In this document: positions 42,945 to 51,642 of the stretch, piece by piece | Position numbering within the stretch: position 1 is the stretch's first letter | Layout of the letters: every line of letters begins with the position of its first letter | Assembly: GCA_900770295.1 (NCBI GenBank) | Contig: CAAGJQ010000096.1 | Coordinates: 1 to 57,669 of the forward strand | Direction of reading: 5' to 3' | Source: an uncultured Oscillibacter sp. | GTDB lineage: Bacteria > Bacillota > Clostridia > Oscillospirales > Oscillospiraceae | Length of the DNA: 57,669 nucleotides | The notes under the pieces: generated by a model | Databases searched by the model: none | The model's input: only the letters and a program-made list of their open reading frames with translations | Told to the model about the DNA's origin: nothing | Translations under genes and position numbers: made by a program

Positions 42945-43622
42945 TTGAGTGCTTTTCTGCAAGATTTCCGGTACGTAATATTGATTCTGGCGATCTTTGT
43001 CTACGCTGTTATCTTCATGTACCGTTTTCAACGCAAGCAGGCTTATGACAACAGTATTTCCTACCTGCTGGCTTCAGAGGGATACGAGGCCTATTGCCAG
43101 CGGCTATATTCCAAAACCGGACGCAAGATATACCTCGAATATGAACTGAAGCTGAAGCAGCTGAAGGCGGCTGTTGACTTCGGAAAACGGGAAGATGCAA
43201 GAGCTTTGATCAAGGAACTCTCCTCCACGCCGATGAAGGAGAGGGATTATATCGCGTACAACAAGGAGGTTCTCAGCTTCGCTGTTCAGGAAAAGGACGC
43301 AGCTATGGCTGAAGACGTCTGTTCTGCGTTCAAAAAATACCGGCGTCATGCCAAATATGCTCAGGATGCCCTGCAGGTAAAGGATGTTTTTATCCTGCAT
43401 AAATCCAATCATATTGAAGAACTCATCGCAGCAGCCGAAAAAACGAAAATTCCCTCTGAAAAAGCTACCGCGTACTTTCGCATAGCCAAGCAGTATCACT
43501 ACTTAGATGAACACGAACGCTGCCAGCAATATTTAGAGATGGCGTATACGGCGTTTCCGGACAGCACGTGGCAAAAACTGATTAAAGGAATTTTAGATGG
43601 TAACTATGAACAGCTCGATTGA
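42945..43622 (+). CDS. membrane-anchored helical repeat (TPR-like) protein
   Basis: A 225-residue protein starting at TTG 42945, seven bases after GGAGG. One N-terminal hydrophobic segment (about residues 8-27) is followed by an entirely helical, charged region in which paired helices such as YLEYELKLKQLKAAVDFG and ATAYFRIAKQYHYLDEHERC suggest TPR-like units. I do not recognise a precise family. Its 3' end overlaps the MFS gene by 26 bases, so the two are co-translated; a scaffold or membrane partner of the transporter is possible. Confidence 0.65.
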   Translation: MSAFLQDFRYVILILAIFVYAVIFMYRFQRKQAYDNSISYLLASEGYEAYCQRLYSKTGRKIYLEYELKLKQLKAAVDFGKREDARALIKELSSTPMKERDYIAYNKEVLSFAVQEKDAAMAEDVCSAFKKYRRHAKYAQDALQVKDVFILHKSNHIEELIAAAEKTKIPSEKATAYFRIAKQYHYLDEHERCQQYLEMAYTAFPDSTWQKLIKGILDGNYEQLD

Positions 43623-44823
43623 CAGGCGCCCTCGCATGAAAGTCCATAGAGGTGTCCTTTTTGCACTGCTTCTGTTTTCTAACATCATTACCGGAACCAA
43701 TATTTATCGTCTGCAGCCCATCTTATCGTCTACCATGAGTTTCCTCTCCATTGATGAAAGCCAGATCGGCGTCTTGATGTCTGTCATTACGTTTGTCTCT
43801 CTGTTTATGACGATTCTTGTGGGTTTTGCAGTCATGCGGTTGGGATATTGTCTCTCTTTGACAATTGCGATGACATTGGAACTGATTGGCATCGCAGTAG
43901 CAGTCAGTATGCCGACCTATGCCGGCATCTTTGCCTCGCAGCTCCTTCTGGGATTGGTCAACACGGTTATTTTAGTCTGTGCGCCCAGCCTGATGCAGAC
44001 AATCTATACTCCCGAAGAATATGCCATGCGAATTGGGTATATCAATGCCGGTCAGACGGTGGGGCAGGGCGTTGTGTTTCTGCTTTTGCCCACCATGATT
44101 TTGACCGCTGGTATTACCTCCGCCTGGAAAGCTTTCATTTTGCCATCTGCGTTTCTTTTGATCTGTTGGCTCATTTTGACTCTGACACGGGTCGAAAAGG
44201 GGTTTACTTCCGCGAAACAACAGGACGATAGCACCGAATTGGAGAGCGGGAACACCGACACTTCGCAATTCCCGCTGGCAGACCCCAAAATGTGGATTCT
44301 GGTAATCGGTGTGTTGCTGACAATGATCAGCGCCGGAGCTGCGTTGAATTATTCCGCGCTTTTTCTGAAAAGTGTAAAAGGATTCAGCGAAACGACGGCG
44401 GGCAATATCACGTTTACCTGTACCGTAGTCGGTGTCATCGCCTGCATGTTGGTCGGACCGATCAGCCGGAAATTTGGCGCTAGGTACGTATACAGCATCG
44501 TCATTTTGATTATGGCGCTTCTCCGTTTTTTGGTGGTAATCTGTGACGGGCAGATCCCGCTTACCATTATAACAGCGGCACAGGGAATTCCCGCCGCGGC
44601 AATTGTGATCTGTACAGCAAGTATACCGAAGCTATGCAAAGCAAAGCGATATGTCCCCGTCGCGGTATCCATGGTCTCCACGGCGACGACCGGCGGACTC
44701 GCTCTCAGTTCCGTTATTTTCGGCAAATTGATCACAGTAATTGGTTACAACGCATCGTTTCTTTTGTTCGTACCTCTGTCACTTGCGGCACTTGTGGCTG
44801 TATTTGTTATTAAGAATGATTAA
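43597..44823 (+). CDS. MFS transporter
   Basis: A 408-residue integral membrane protein with about twelve hydrophobic segments and a long cytoplasmic loop after the sixth (about residues 195-230, containing the acidic DDSTELESGNTD). The MFS motif-A position between segments 2 and 3 reads GFAVMRLGY, a degenerate form. Start ATG 43597 has AAAGGA upstream; ATG 43606 is an alternative. It overlaps the TPR-like gene and is followed by the TRAP genes' promoter. Substrate is unknown, but the locus suggests an organic anion, with MFS as exporter or second importer. Confidence 0.85.
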   Translation: MVTMNSSIDRRPRMKVHRGVLFALLLFSNIITGTNIYRLQPILSSTMSFLSIDESQIGVLMSVITFVSLFMTILVGFAVMRLGYCLSLTIAMTLELIGIAVAVSMPTYAGIFASQLLLGLVNTVILVCAPSLMQTIYTPEEYAMRIGYINAGQTVGQGVVFLLLPTMILTAGITSAWKAFILPSAFLLICWLILTLTRVEKGFTSAKQQDDSTELESGNTDTSQFPLADPKMWILVIGVLLTMISAGAALNYSALFLKSVKGFSETTAGNITFTCTVVGVIACMLVGPISRKFGARYVYSIVILIMALLRFLVVICDGQIPLTIITAAQGIPAAAIVICTASIPKLCKAKRYVPVAVSMVSTATTGGLALSSVIFGKLITVIGYNASFLLFVPLSLAALVAVFVIKND

Positions 44824-44865
44824 AGAATCTGCATATCTCTGTGTACCCCCCCAAGTATATTCATA

Positions 44866-44894
44866 TTCAAATCATGAACGGACCATGATATAAT
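44866..44894 (+). promoter_or_regulatory. promoter of the TRAP operon with extended -10
   Basis: TTCAAA (44866-44871), a 17-base spacer and TATAAT (44889-44894) preceded by TGA, giving the extended TGnTATAAT form. Two further copies of the -10 block follow 21 and about 43 bases downstream. Confidence 0.65.
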
Positions 44895-44940
44895 CAAAAT
44901 GGACCATGATATAATCAAGAACGGGCTATGATATGATCAA
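44880..44940 (+). repeat. three tandem 18-base repeats each carrying an extended -10
   Basis: GGACCATGATATAATCAA occurs identically at 44880-44897 and 44901-44918, and as GGGCTATGATATGATCAA at 44923-44940, directly before the ribosome binding site AAGGAGG of the dctP-like gene. Period is 21-22 bases, two DNA turns. Confidence 0.9.
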
Positions 44941-44951
44941 GGAGGAGAACT

Positions 44952-46067
44952 ATGAAAAAGAACAGTATTAAGCGTTTTATCTGCTACGTTATGGTCATGA
45001 TTCTGGCATTCTCCACTTTAGCCGGCTGCGGGTCCAAAACTACCACCACTACCAACACCCCTGCTACCAATTCTGAATCCACCGACAGTTCCTCGTCCGG
45101 CAGCGAAACCGTTGATTATGGCCCTGAGCTGCACCTGCAGATGGGTTCTACCGGTGCCACCGATGATATCTCTACCAAGGCGGCGCAGTACTTCTGCGAT
45201 CTGGTCAAAGAGCGCTCTGGCGGCGTGATCACCATTGATCTGTTCCCCGCGTCTCAGTTGGGCGCCCAGTTGGATCAGATGGAAATGCTGTCCCAGGGCT
45301 CGATTGACCTCTTCCTGGAAGCAAACCTGATGGGTTCCTTTGGCATCAATACCGGCGCCATGTCCGTGCTCTTCTGCACCCGCAGCCGCGATGAGCTGGC
45401 CGCAGTCCAGAATAGTGACCTGTGGAACTCCTGGTCTGAGCAATTCACCAACGAGACCAACATCAAGATCCTGACCAACAACTGGTTCCGCAACGGTACC
45501 GCCATCGCCTCCAAGAACAAAATTGAGACCCTGGAGGACTGCGCCGGTGTCAAGCTGCGCGTTCCTCCCGTGGCGTCCACCACTGCCATGTTTAACTCCC
45601 TTGGCTTCAACGCCACACCTGTTGCTTACAGCGAGACTCTGATTTCCCTGCAGCAGAACGTCATTGACGCCGTGTGGTGCACCGAGGATGCCATCTGGAC
45701 CATGGGCTTCTATGAGCCGGCCAACTACGTCCTCGAACTGAACGCGGGCGCCGATGCCATGTATGTTTACATGAATAATGACCTTTATACAAGCAAGCTG
45801 ACGGACGCTCAGCGCGATCTGATTGTCCAGGCCGCCAAGGATGCCGGCGATTACTATTCCGGTTTGACCTATGAGACGCTTGAGACAAACAAGGCCAACT
45901 GGGAGGCACACGGCGTTGAGACCATTACCCTCTCTGCGGAAGAGGCGGAGAAGTGGGCCGAGATCACCTATGCCCATGCCTACCAGCAGGAAGCCGATGG
46001 CGTTTGGGACGCCGGCCTGTTTGACCAGGTCCTCGCCGTTGTGGAAGCGGCACGTTCCGGGAAATAA
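44952..46067 (+). CDS. TRAP transporter substrate-binding lipoprotein (DctP family)
   Basis: A 371-residue DctP-type lipoprotein; signal peptide with lipobox STLAGC (Cys near residue 26), then a Thr/Ser-rich linker. The mature domain has LFPASQLGAQLDQMEMLSQGSIDLFLE, VKLRVPPVAST (the Arg that binds the carboxylate of the ligand in TRAP proteins) and QQNVIDAVWCTEDAI. It captures an anionic, usually carboxylate-bearing, compound. GGAGGAG lies before the ATG. It is followed by the membrane genes dctQ and dctM, and a strong hairpin at 46113 separates them, probably allowing higher expression of the binding protein. Confidence 0.9.
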   Translation: MKKNSIKRFICYVMVMILAFSTLAGCGSKTTTTTNTPATNSESTDSSSSGSETVDYGPELHLQMGSTGATDDISTKAAQYFCDLVKERSGGVITIDLFPASQLGAQLDQMEMLSQGSIDLFLEANLMGSFGINTGAMSVLFCTRSRDELAAVQNSDLWNSWSEQFTNETNIKILTNNWFRNGTAIASKNKIETLEDCAGVKLRVPPVASTTAMFNSLGFNATPVAYSETLISLQQNVIDAVWCTEDAIWTMGFYEPANYVLELNAGADAMYVYMNNDLYTSKLTDAQRDLIVQAAKDAGDYYSGLTYETLETNKANWEAHGVETITLSAEEAEKWAEITYAHAYQQEADGVWDAGLFDQVLAVVEAARSGK

Positions 46068-46112
46068 GATGATTTCATGCCCGTAAAACTATCGTAGAGC
46101 AGTGCACACCAT

Positions 46113-46146
46113 TTGTCCGGCGGCAGAAACCGCTGCCGCCGGACAA
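46113..46146 (+). terminator. intercistronic hairpin between binding protein and membrane subunits
   Basis: TTGTCCGGCGGCAG (46113-46126) pairs perfectly with 46133-46146 around AAACCG. No T-run follows, which suits mRNA stabilisation or partial termination. Confidence 0.7.
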
Positions 46147-46195
46147 TCGAACCTTTCTTTATCGAAGTTCGATGAGCATCGGAGGGCAAGACCAC

Positions 46196-46804
46196 ATGAA
46201 AAAAATTGTAAAAGCGCTAAATACCTTTCAGATGTACAGCTATGATGTCATTGAGACAATTGCGGCGATCATTCTCGCCATCACCATTCTTGTTACGACA
46301 CTTGGCATCGTATCCCGGTACTTTTTCAACAACTCCCTGTCCTGGACAGAGGAGATTTGTTGCATTATGCTGGTATGGCTGGCGTATCTCACCGCCGGAC
46401 TGGCCACTGTGAGCAAGTCCCATGTGGTGGCCGATTTTTTGAGTCAGAAGCTGAAGGGAGTCGGCAAAAAGATCCAGTCCTGGATTGTCCGCATATTGGA
46501 ACTGGTTTTCCTGATCGTCATTACGTATGCGATGCTGAAGCTGTTTCCCACCATCCGCATTATCACTCCCGCTCTGGAGATCTCCAGAAAGATCTATTAT
46601 ATTCCCATGATCGGTATGTCCGTTTATATGATCTTCGCGATCATTCTGGATTTTCTGAACGAATTGGTACCCGGTTACAACTGTTGGGCACAGCGCCAGG
46701 AGAAACGGGATGCTGCGAGTGCCGCGGAGGAGGACCGGCGCCGTGCTGAGTCTCTCGCCAGTGTGGACGAATTTATGGACGAAGTGGAGGGTAAAGAACA
46801 ATGA
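46196..46804 (+). CDS. TRAP transporter small permease (DctQ family)
   Basis: A 202-residue membrane protein with four hydrophobic segments, starting at ATG 46196 nine bases after GGAGGG; the frame is open from 46172 but lacks a binding site. VSRYFFNNSLSWTEEICCIMLVWLAYL is the hallmark DctQ region. A charged Glu/Arg-rich tail extends past the last helix. It overlaps the large permease by four bases (ATGA). It pairs with DctM to form the membrane part of a TRAP importer driven by an ion gradient. Confidence 0.9.
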   Translation: MKKIVKALNTFQMYSYDVIETIAAIILAITILVTTLGIVSRYFFNNSLSWTEEICCIMLVWLAYLTAGLATVSKSHVVADFLSQKLKGVGKKIQSWIVRILELVFLIVITYAMLKLFPTIRIITPALEISRKIYYIPMIGMSVYMIFAIILDFLNELVPGYNCWAQRQEKRDAASAAEEDRRRAESLASVDEFMDEVEGKEQ

Positions 46805-48099
46805 GTACTGGAATGATACTTGTCCTTGTTTTATTCTTTATTTTCCTGTTCTCCGGATTCCCCGTGATGTACGCGCTGGGACTTCCCGCAGTGTTCTGGC
46901 TGCTCTATTCCGGCGTAAATTCCACGATGCTGGCAACCAACATGCTGGGATATCTGAACTCCTTTACACTGTTGTGTCTCCCCGGCTTCATGCTGGTGGG
47001 ACGTCTGATGGACACCTGCGGCATCACTGACCGCCTCTTCACTTTCTGCACCGCTCTGCTGGGACGCTTCCGCGGCGGTATGGCATATGCCAACGCGGTT
47101 ACATCCGCTATGTTCGCCTCGATGTCCGGCTCTGCCATCGCTGATGCCGGCGGCCTGGGCGTTGTGGAAATGAATATGATGAAGCGCGGCGGATATGACC
47201 CCGGTTTTGCCGCCGGCATTACTGCCGCGTCCAGTATCATCGGCCCTATCATTCCTCCCAGCGCGGCCATGGTCATGGTCGGCACACTGGGAAATATTTC
47301 CGTAGCCAAGATGTTCGTGGCCGGCGTTCTTCCCGGCGTCTGCATCTGCGGTATGCTCTGCCTGAACGTCTGGTTCCGTGCGCATTTTTCTGAAGAAGGC
47401 AAGCAGTGGCCTTCCACCATCGTCTCCGGAAAAGTCATTTGGAAAAGCTTCCTGCGGGCAGTTCCGTCCCTGTTTACGTTCGTGATTATTATGGGCTCCA
47501 TTGTCTTTGGCATCTGCACCTCTACCGAGGCTGCCGTGCTTGCCGTGTGGTGGGCTTTGTTCCTGGGCATTTGCTATAAAAAAGTCACCTTCAGGAATCT
47601 GTGGCAGACCCTGAAAGCAACGGCAACCGGCTGCGGTCCTCTGTTCATCATCATGACCTCGGCCAGCGTGTTCACTTGGATTCTTACATTTGAAGGACTT
47701 TCCACCATGGTAAACAACCTTGTGAGCAACTATATCGGTGTGGTGGATACCCGTTTGATTGTGGGCCTTTGCGTTGTGATCTTCCTGATCCTCGGATGCT
47801 TCATCGATACCAGCTCCGGCGTGCTGATCTGCGCACCGGTTATGATGCCCATTATGCGCAGCTTTGGCGTGGACATGGTCTACTTTGGCGTGCTGATGGT
47901 ATTCGGCCTTATGATCGGCATTATTACACCGCCCTTCGGCATTTGCCTGTTCGTTGTGGCCGGCGTTGCCAAGCTTCCCGTAAGCGTCGTTACCAAAGAG
48001 GCAATCCGGTATTTACCGGGAATGGTTCTTCTCTGCATCCTGTTCACACTGTTCCCCGAGATCGTTACTTTCCTGCCAAATCTGGTATTCGGTTCATAA
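46801..48099 (+). CDS. TRAP transporter large permease (DctM family)
   Basis: A 432-residue protein with about twelve hydrophobic segments. LFIFLFSGFPVMYALGLPAV-type start, FASMSGSAIADAGGLG, ASSIIGPIIPPSAAMVMVG and IITPPFGICLFVVAGV are the conserved DctM hairpin-loop motifs that bind sodium ions and substrate. Length and motifs are complete, so the importer should be functional with DctP and DctQ. A terminator follows at 48117. The transported compound is not identified; genes for a UGSC-like protein and FAD oxidoreductase upstream suggest it is degraded by them. Confidence 0.92.
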   Translation: MSTGMILVLVLFFIFLFSGFPVMYALGLPAVFWLLYSGVNSTMLATNMLGYLNSFTLLCLPGFMLVGRLMDTCGITDRLFTFCTALLGRFRGGMAYANAVTSAMFASMSGSAIADAGGLGVVEMNMMKRGGYDPGFAAGITAASSIIGPIIPPSAAMVMVGTLGNISVAKMFVAGVLPGVCICGMLCLNVWFRAHFSEEGKQWPSTIVSGKVIWKSFLRAVPSLFTFVIIMGSIVFGICTSTEAAVLAVWWALFLGICYKKVTFRNLWQTLKATATGCGPLFIIMTSASVFTWILTFEGLSTMVNNLVSNYIGVVDTRLIVGLCVVIFLILGCFIDTSSGVLICAPVMMPIMRSFGVDMVYFGVLMVFGLMIGIITPPFGICLFVVAGVAKLPVSVVTKEAIRYLPGMVLLCILFTLFPEIVTFLPNLVFGS

Positions 48100-48116
48100 T
48101 CAGAGCGAGACAACAA

Positions 48117-48144
48117 AAAGCGGCGGGAAAACTCCTGCCGCTTT
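48117..48144 (+). terminator. terminator after the TRAP operon
   Basis: AAAGCGGCGGG (48117-48127) pairs with CCTGCCGCTTT (48134-48144), with one G-T pair and an AAAACT-like loop. Confidence 0.75.
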
Positions 48145-48204
48145 CTGTTATGTCTCCTGCAGTACCGGTTGTCATTGAACTTTCATTGTGAAAGGATCTG
48201 GAAA

Positions 48205-49155
48205 ATGCAAAAAGAAAAAAGCATCAATCATTCGATTCTGGCATGTTCTCTGATACTTCTGCAATGTACGTTGTACGGATTGGGAGACCCCCTTTTCAAA
48301 ATGGCGTATACGCATGTAAATGCCTATTCTGTCCTCTCTTTTCGCTACACGTTCGCCTTGCTGGCGATGTGGATCCTTTTCGGGAAAAAGCTCCTTAGCG
48401 GCCTGAAGGAATCCCCATTCAAACTAATCGTCATTCCGTGTATCTGTGTGGCAGGATCTCACCTTTTCAGCAACCTCGCTCTTCAGTACACGCAGGCAAC
48501 TTCTGTGGGTTTTTTACGTTCCCTGTCCGTGGTCATCACGCCGATTCTGGCGATGATCTTCTATAAGAAAAAGATCAGGCCGTTTGAAATCCTGGTACTC
48601 ATCGGGGCAGTTGTTGGCCTGTATCTTCTGTGCGGCTACGGAAAAATGTCCGGCTTTGGCCTGGGGGAACTGCTGGCGCTTGGCTGCGCTCTGCTTTCCG
48701 CCGGGGGAGTCATATCTCTGAAGCGGTCCCTGCAGCAGGTGAACCCACTGGTTATGACGATGTTCCAGACGGCAACTTCCGCCCTGTTTGCCATCATATG
48801 TGCCTTTGTATGGGATCATGGCATCAGCATGACAGGTGCTGTGCCGTCCGTCTGGATCTCAATCATATATCTGGCCCTCGGCTGTACGCTCGGCGGCTAC
48901 ATGCTACAGAATACGGCGATCCGTATGATTTCCCCAAACACCGTTTCGTTCCTGATGTGCTTCTGTTCTGTCATGACTGCGTTCTTTTCTTATTTCCTGC
49001 TGGGCGAACGGCTGTCCATAACCGGACTGATCGGTGCGATGATGATTTTGATCAGCGTGATTACGGAAACATTGCTCTCCGGAAAACTGGAGAAGAATAC
49101 TGCGTCCTCAGGTACGCAAAGCGAGATCTCCGGCCGCGGGGACTCGCCGGTTTAG
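48205..49155 (+). CDS. EamA/DMT-family transporter
   Basis: A 316-residue membrane protein with ten hydrophobic segments in two EamA halves. ATG 48205 follows AAAGGA; the longer frame from 48169 runs back to the terminator. SFRYTFALLAMWILFGKK and ALQYTQATSVGFLRSLSVVITPI are typical first-half motifs, AIRMISPNTVSFLMCFCSVMTAFFSYFLLGERLS is the second-half counterpart. DMT proteins usually export amino acids, nucleosides or other metabolites. It follows the TRAP operon but beyond a terminator, so a shared role is only possible. Confidence 0.85.
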   Translation: MQKEKSINHSILACSLILLQCTLYGLGDPLFKMAYTHVNAYSVLSFRYTFALLAMWILFGKKLLSGLKESPFKLIVIPCICVAGSHLFSNLALQYTQATSVGFLRSLSVVITPILAMIFYKKKIRPFEILVLIGAVVGLYLLCGYGKMSGFGLGELLALGCALLSAGGVISLKRSLQQVNPLVMTMFQTATSALFAIICAFVWDHGISMTGAVPSVWISIIYLALGCTLGGYMLQNTAIRMISPNTVSFLMCFCSVMTAFFSYFLLGERLSITGLIGAMMILISVITETLLSGKLEKNTASSGTQSEISGRGDSPV

Positions 49156-49319
49156 TACTTGCGCGCATGTGGGCGGCGCCTGCCGTGGGGACACGGCCAA
49201 AGGAACAGCACCACGGCAAGCTGCGGTGCCTCGGGCGGACATCTGAGTACGCTGTCCCGTGATCCCAGAGGAGTGTTTTTCTGCTTGTTTCTAATGTTTT
49301 TTATCATTTTCACTCCATT

Positions 49320-49884
49320 CAGCTTCCGGAGCTGAAACTGATGGTGGACAGTGTCCGGCCTTTCGAGTTCATCACCCATAAAACAGCTACGCTGATCAAA
49401 AAAATCGAGATGCTGGCCAGCATCCATGGGGCACAACGCCTGAACCGTCAGGCGTTCGTGAAAAACCAAATCAAGACTATGAACGAGTCCATCTATTACA
49501 ACGTGGACGTGATTCTCAACGGCATCTCGAAAAACAAGAAATCCGTTTTCTCTACTTTGGGTACGATGTCCAGAAGAAGTGCCAATATCGCAAAAACGGA
49601 GCATACTACATCGTCAGTCCCTTTGCCCTGACGTGGGCGATGAGAATTACCACATGGTTGCCTACGACTCAGACGCCGCCATGATCAAGCATTACCGTGT
49701 GGATAAGATGGAGAAGAGCTCCATCTTGGAGGAGGACTGCTTCACCGTCCGAACGGATGTGATCGTCAGCCTGCGGTTCTTCGCATGGGTATTCGGCTCC
49801 AGCGAAAGTGCCCAGATCATTGGACCTCAAACTGCTGCCGATAAAATGCGGGAGCATATCCAGTCAGTTGCAGGGCTAAACTGA
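49320..49884 (+). pseudogene. frameshifted WYL-domain regulator remnant
   Basis: Three successive frames carry pieces of a WYL-domain transcriptional regulator: QLPELKLMVDSVRPFEFIT and the NRQAFVKNQIKTMNESIYYN segment (frame of 49341), then YFGYDVQKKCQYRKNGAYY (49553 onward) and DENYHMVAYDSDAAMIKHYR (49633 onward), ending SAQIIGPQTAADKMREHI. Two frameshifts, near 49545 and 49632, break the frame. The N-terminal helix-turn-helix part is also missing upstream (49156-49319 shows nothing). It is therefore a decayed gene, next to an IS30 element. Confidence 0.75.
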
Positions 49885-49905
49885 ATCATTTATTCTGTAA
49901 TTGGC

Positions 49906-49935
49906 AAAGCCTGTCCGTTTTATGGGACAGGCTTT
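49906..49935 (+). terminator. terminator-like hairpin
   Basis: AAAGCCTGTCC (49906-49916) pairs with GGACAGGCTTT (49925-49935), followed by GTTTTA. It remains after the WYL pseudogene. Confidence 0.75.
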
Positions 49936-50077
49936 GTTTTATACTGATACCATCAAAGAGGTTGATTGCAAAAGTGAAGGTAACATTTTGGGGTAAAAAA
50001 GAGGTTATAGGGTGACGTTCACCTCTGCAATAAGCGGTATAATAGTTTCGGTCACATCCTGCGGAAAGCAGGGAAAC

Positions 50078-51373
50078 ATGAGTCGAATGACATTGTCGGA
50101 TCGAATAGAGATCGAAGCAGGGATATATGCGAGAAAAAGCCTGAGCGAAATAGCCGAGCGAATCCACAAAAGCCGACGACACGTGTCGGAAGAATTGCGA
50201 AGGAACGCCACAAAGATCCCCGGTGAACATCCATTAGGAAAACGCTGCCGAAACGCCACAGGATGCAGACAAGGCGGTTTGTGTGGGAAGGAAAACTGCC
50301 ACCAAATGTGCTACACCTGCAAAGACGTGGACTGCCAGACAGTATGTAAAGCGTACAATGACGCTCCTTGCAAGGAGTTGCAGAAACCACCCTACGTCTG
50401 CAATGTTTGCAGCAGACGCAGAAAATGCAAGGCCGACAGAGCATACTACACCGCTCAGCAAGCAGATGCTGTGGCAAAGCGTCGGTACGCAGAGGCCAGA
50501 AACAAGCCACAGATGCAAAAGGAAGCGATGGCAGCTCTGGATGCTCTGGTAACACCGCTCATTAAGAAGGGGCAGCCCCTGACTCACATCTATGCGGAAC
50601 ACGGAGCAGAGCTTCCGGTAAGCCAGCGAACACTGTACAACTACATCGATTCCGGGAGATTGAGCGTTGGAAATCTGGATCTTCGCCGCAAGGTCGGGTA
50701 TCGTCCCAGAAAAAAGAAGCAGGAGCCAACAGAAGGATTTCTGAACCAGAAGTACCGGCAGGACAGGACTTACGAAGACTTCTTCACCTACATGGCACGG
50801 CACCCCAAGGCAACCTATGTGGAAATGGACACAGTAAAGGGCTGCCGGGAACAGGGAAAGCGAATGCTGACCATGCTTTTCGTAGAGCAAAACCTGATGC
50901 TGATCTTTCTGATGCGGGATGGCAAGGCAGACACCGTAGTGGAACAATTTGACTGGCTGACAGCGGCGCTGGGCTTGGACACCTTCCGGAAGTTGTTTCC
51001 GGTAATCTTGACTGACAACGGCTCTGAGTTCAAGCACACCAGAGAAATGGAATTTACTGTGGACGGCCAGCGGCGGACAAGGATCTACTACTGTGACCCA
51101 CAGGCCTCCTGGCAGAAACCTCATGTAGAGAAGAACCACGAGTACATCCGCTATGTTCTCCCTCGCGGGAAGAGCTTCAGCCCCTACACGCAGGAAGACA
51201 TCATTCTTTTACTCAACCACATCAACAGCACCAGACGCAGTAAGCTGGGCGGCAAGACGCCGTTTGAGCTTGCGGACGGCGAGGAGTTCCTAAAGCTGAA
51301 GGAAGTGATGGGACTCAAGGCAATACCGGCAGATGAGGTGGATCTGACACCTCGACTGCTAAAAAAGAAGTAA
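50078..51373 (+). CDS. IS30-family transposase
   Basis: A 431-residue transposase starting at ATG 50078. The N-terminal helix-turn-helix reads SLSEIAERIHKSRRHVSEEL, typical for IS30. A Cys-rich stretch between residues about 60 and 120 (GLCGKENCHQMCYTCKDVDC and more) resembles a zinc-binding region seen in Clostridia IS30 copies. The DDE catalytic triad is visible: VEMDTVKG, LTDNGSEFK and HVEKNHEYIR. The C-terminus ends with the family segment LNHINSTRRSKLGGKTPFE. The reading frame is complete, so the element may be active. Confidence 0.92.
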   Translation: MSRMTLSDRIEIEAGIYARKSLSEIAERIHKSRRHVSEELRRNATKIPGEHPLGKRCRNATGCRQGGLCGKENCHQMCYTCKDVDCQTVCKAYNDAPCKELQKPPYVCNVCSRRRKCKADRAYYTAQQADAVAKRRYAEARNKPQMQKEAMAALDALVTPLIKKGQPLTHIYAEHGAELPVSQRTLYNYIDSGRLSVGNLDLRRKVGYRPRKKKQEPTEGFLNQKYRQDRTYEDFFTYMARHPKATYVEMDTVKGCREQGKRMLTMLFVEQNLMLIFLMRDGKADTVVEQFDWLTAALGLDTFRKLFPVILTDNGSEFKHTREMEFTVDGQRRTRIYYCDPQASWQKPHVEKNHEYIRYVLPRGKSFSPYTQEDIILLLNHINSTRRSKLGGKTPFELADGEEFLKLKEVMGLKAIPADEVDLTPRLLKKK

Positions 51374-51421
51374 GCAACAATAGCAAAGCAGGAAGTGACC
51401 GCACATAATCCGCTCTGGCGA

Positions 51422-51442
51422 GGTGACGTTCACTTCTGCAAT
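51422..51442. repeat. internal copies of the IS30 end sequence
   Basis: GGTGACGTTCACTTCTGCAAT here and GGTGACGTTCACCTCTGCAAT at 50011-50031 are direct repeats, and their complements resemble the outer end TGCAAAAGTGAAGGT. The internal right copy could be the true right end of a shorter element. Confidence 0.65.
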
Positions 51443-51642
51443 GGAGGCCTTCATCTCGTCTGCTTTGCTATGCTTAAATACATGAAATCTGCCGTGAAAA
51501 GGGCTTGATCCGATGTCCGATTGGCCCTCAAACGGCTCTGCAATGGACGTTGAGTGCGCAAGGTGATACTTTATATGACCTTCACTTTTGCATTCAACGT
51601 GGTCACAATCCAAAAGTGAACTTATTAGGAAGGGTGACAGAG

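Larger units (their letters stand above)
49962..51597 (+). mobile_element. IS30-family insertion sequence
   Basis: The outermost ends share an inverted repeat: TGCAAAAGTGAAGGT at 49967-49981 and its reverse complement at 51578-51592, extending imperfectly to GTTGA/TCAAC at 49962 and 51597. A related sequence in right-end orientation also occurs at 50011-50031 and 51422-51442. Flanking target duplication is not clear. The single gene inside is the transposase. Confidence 0.65.
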
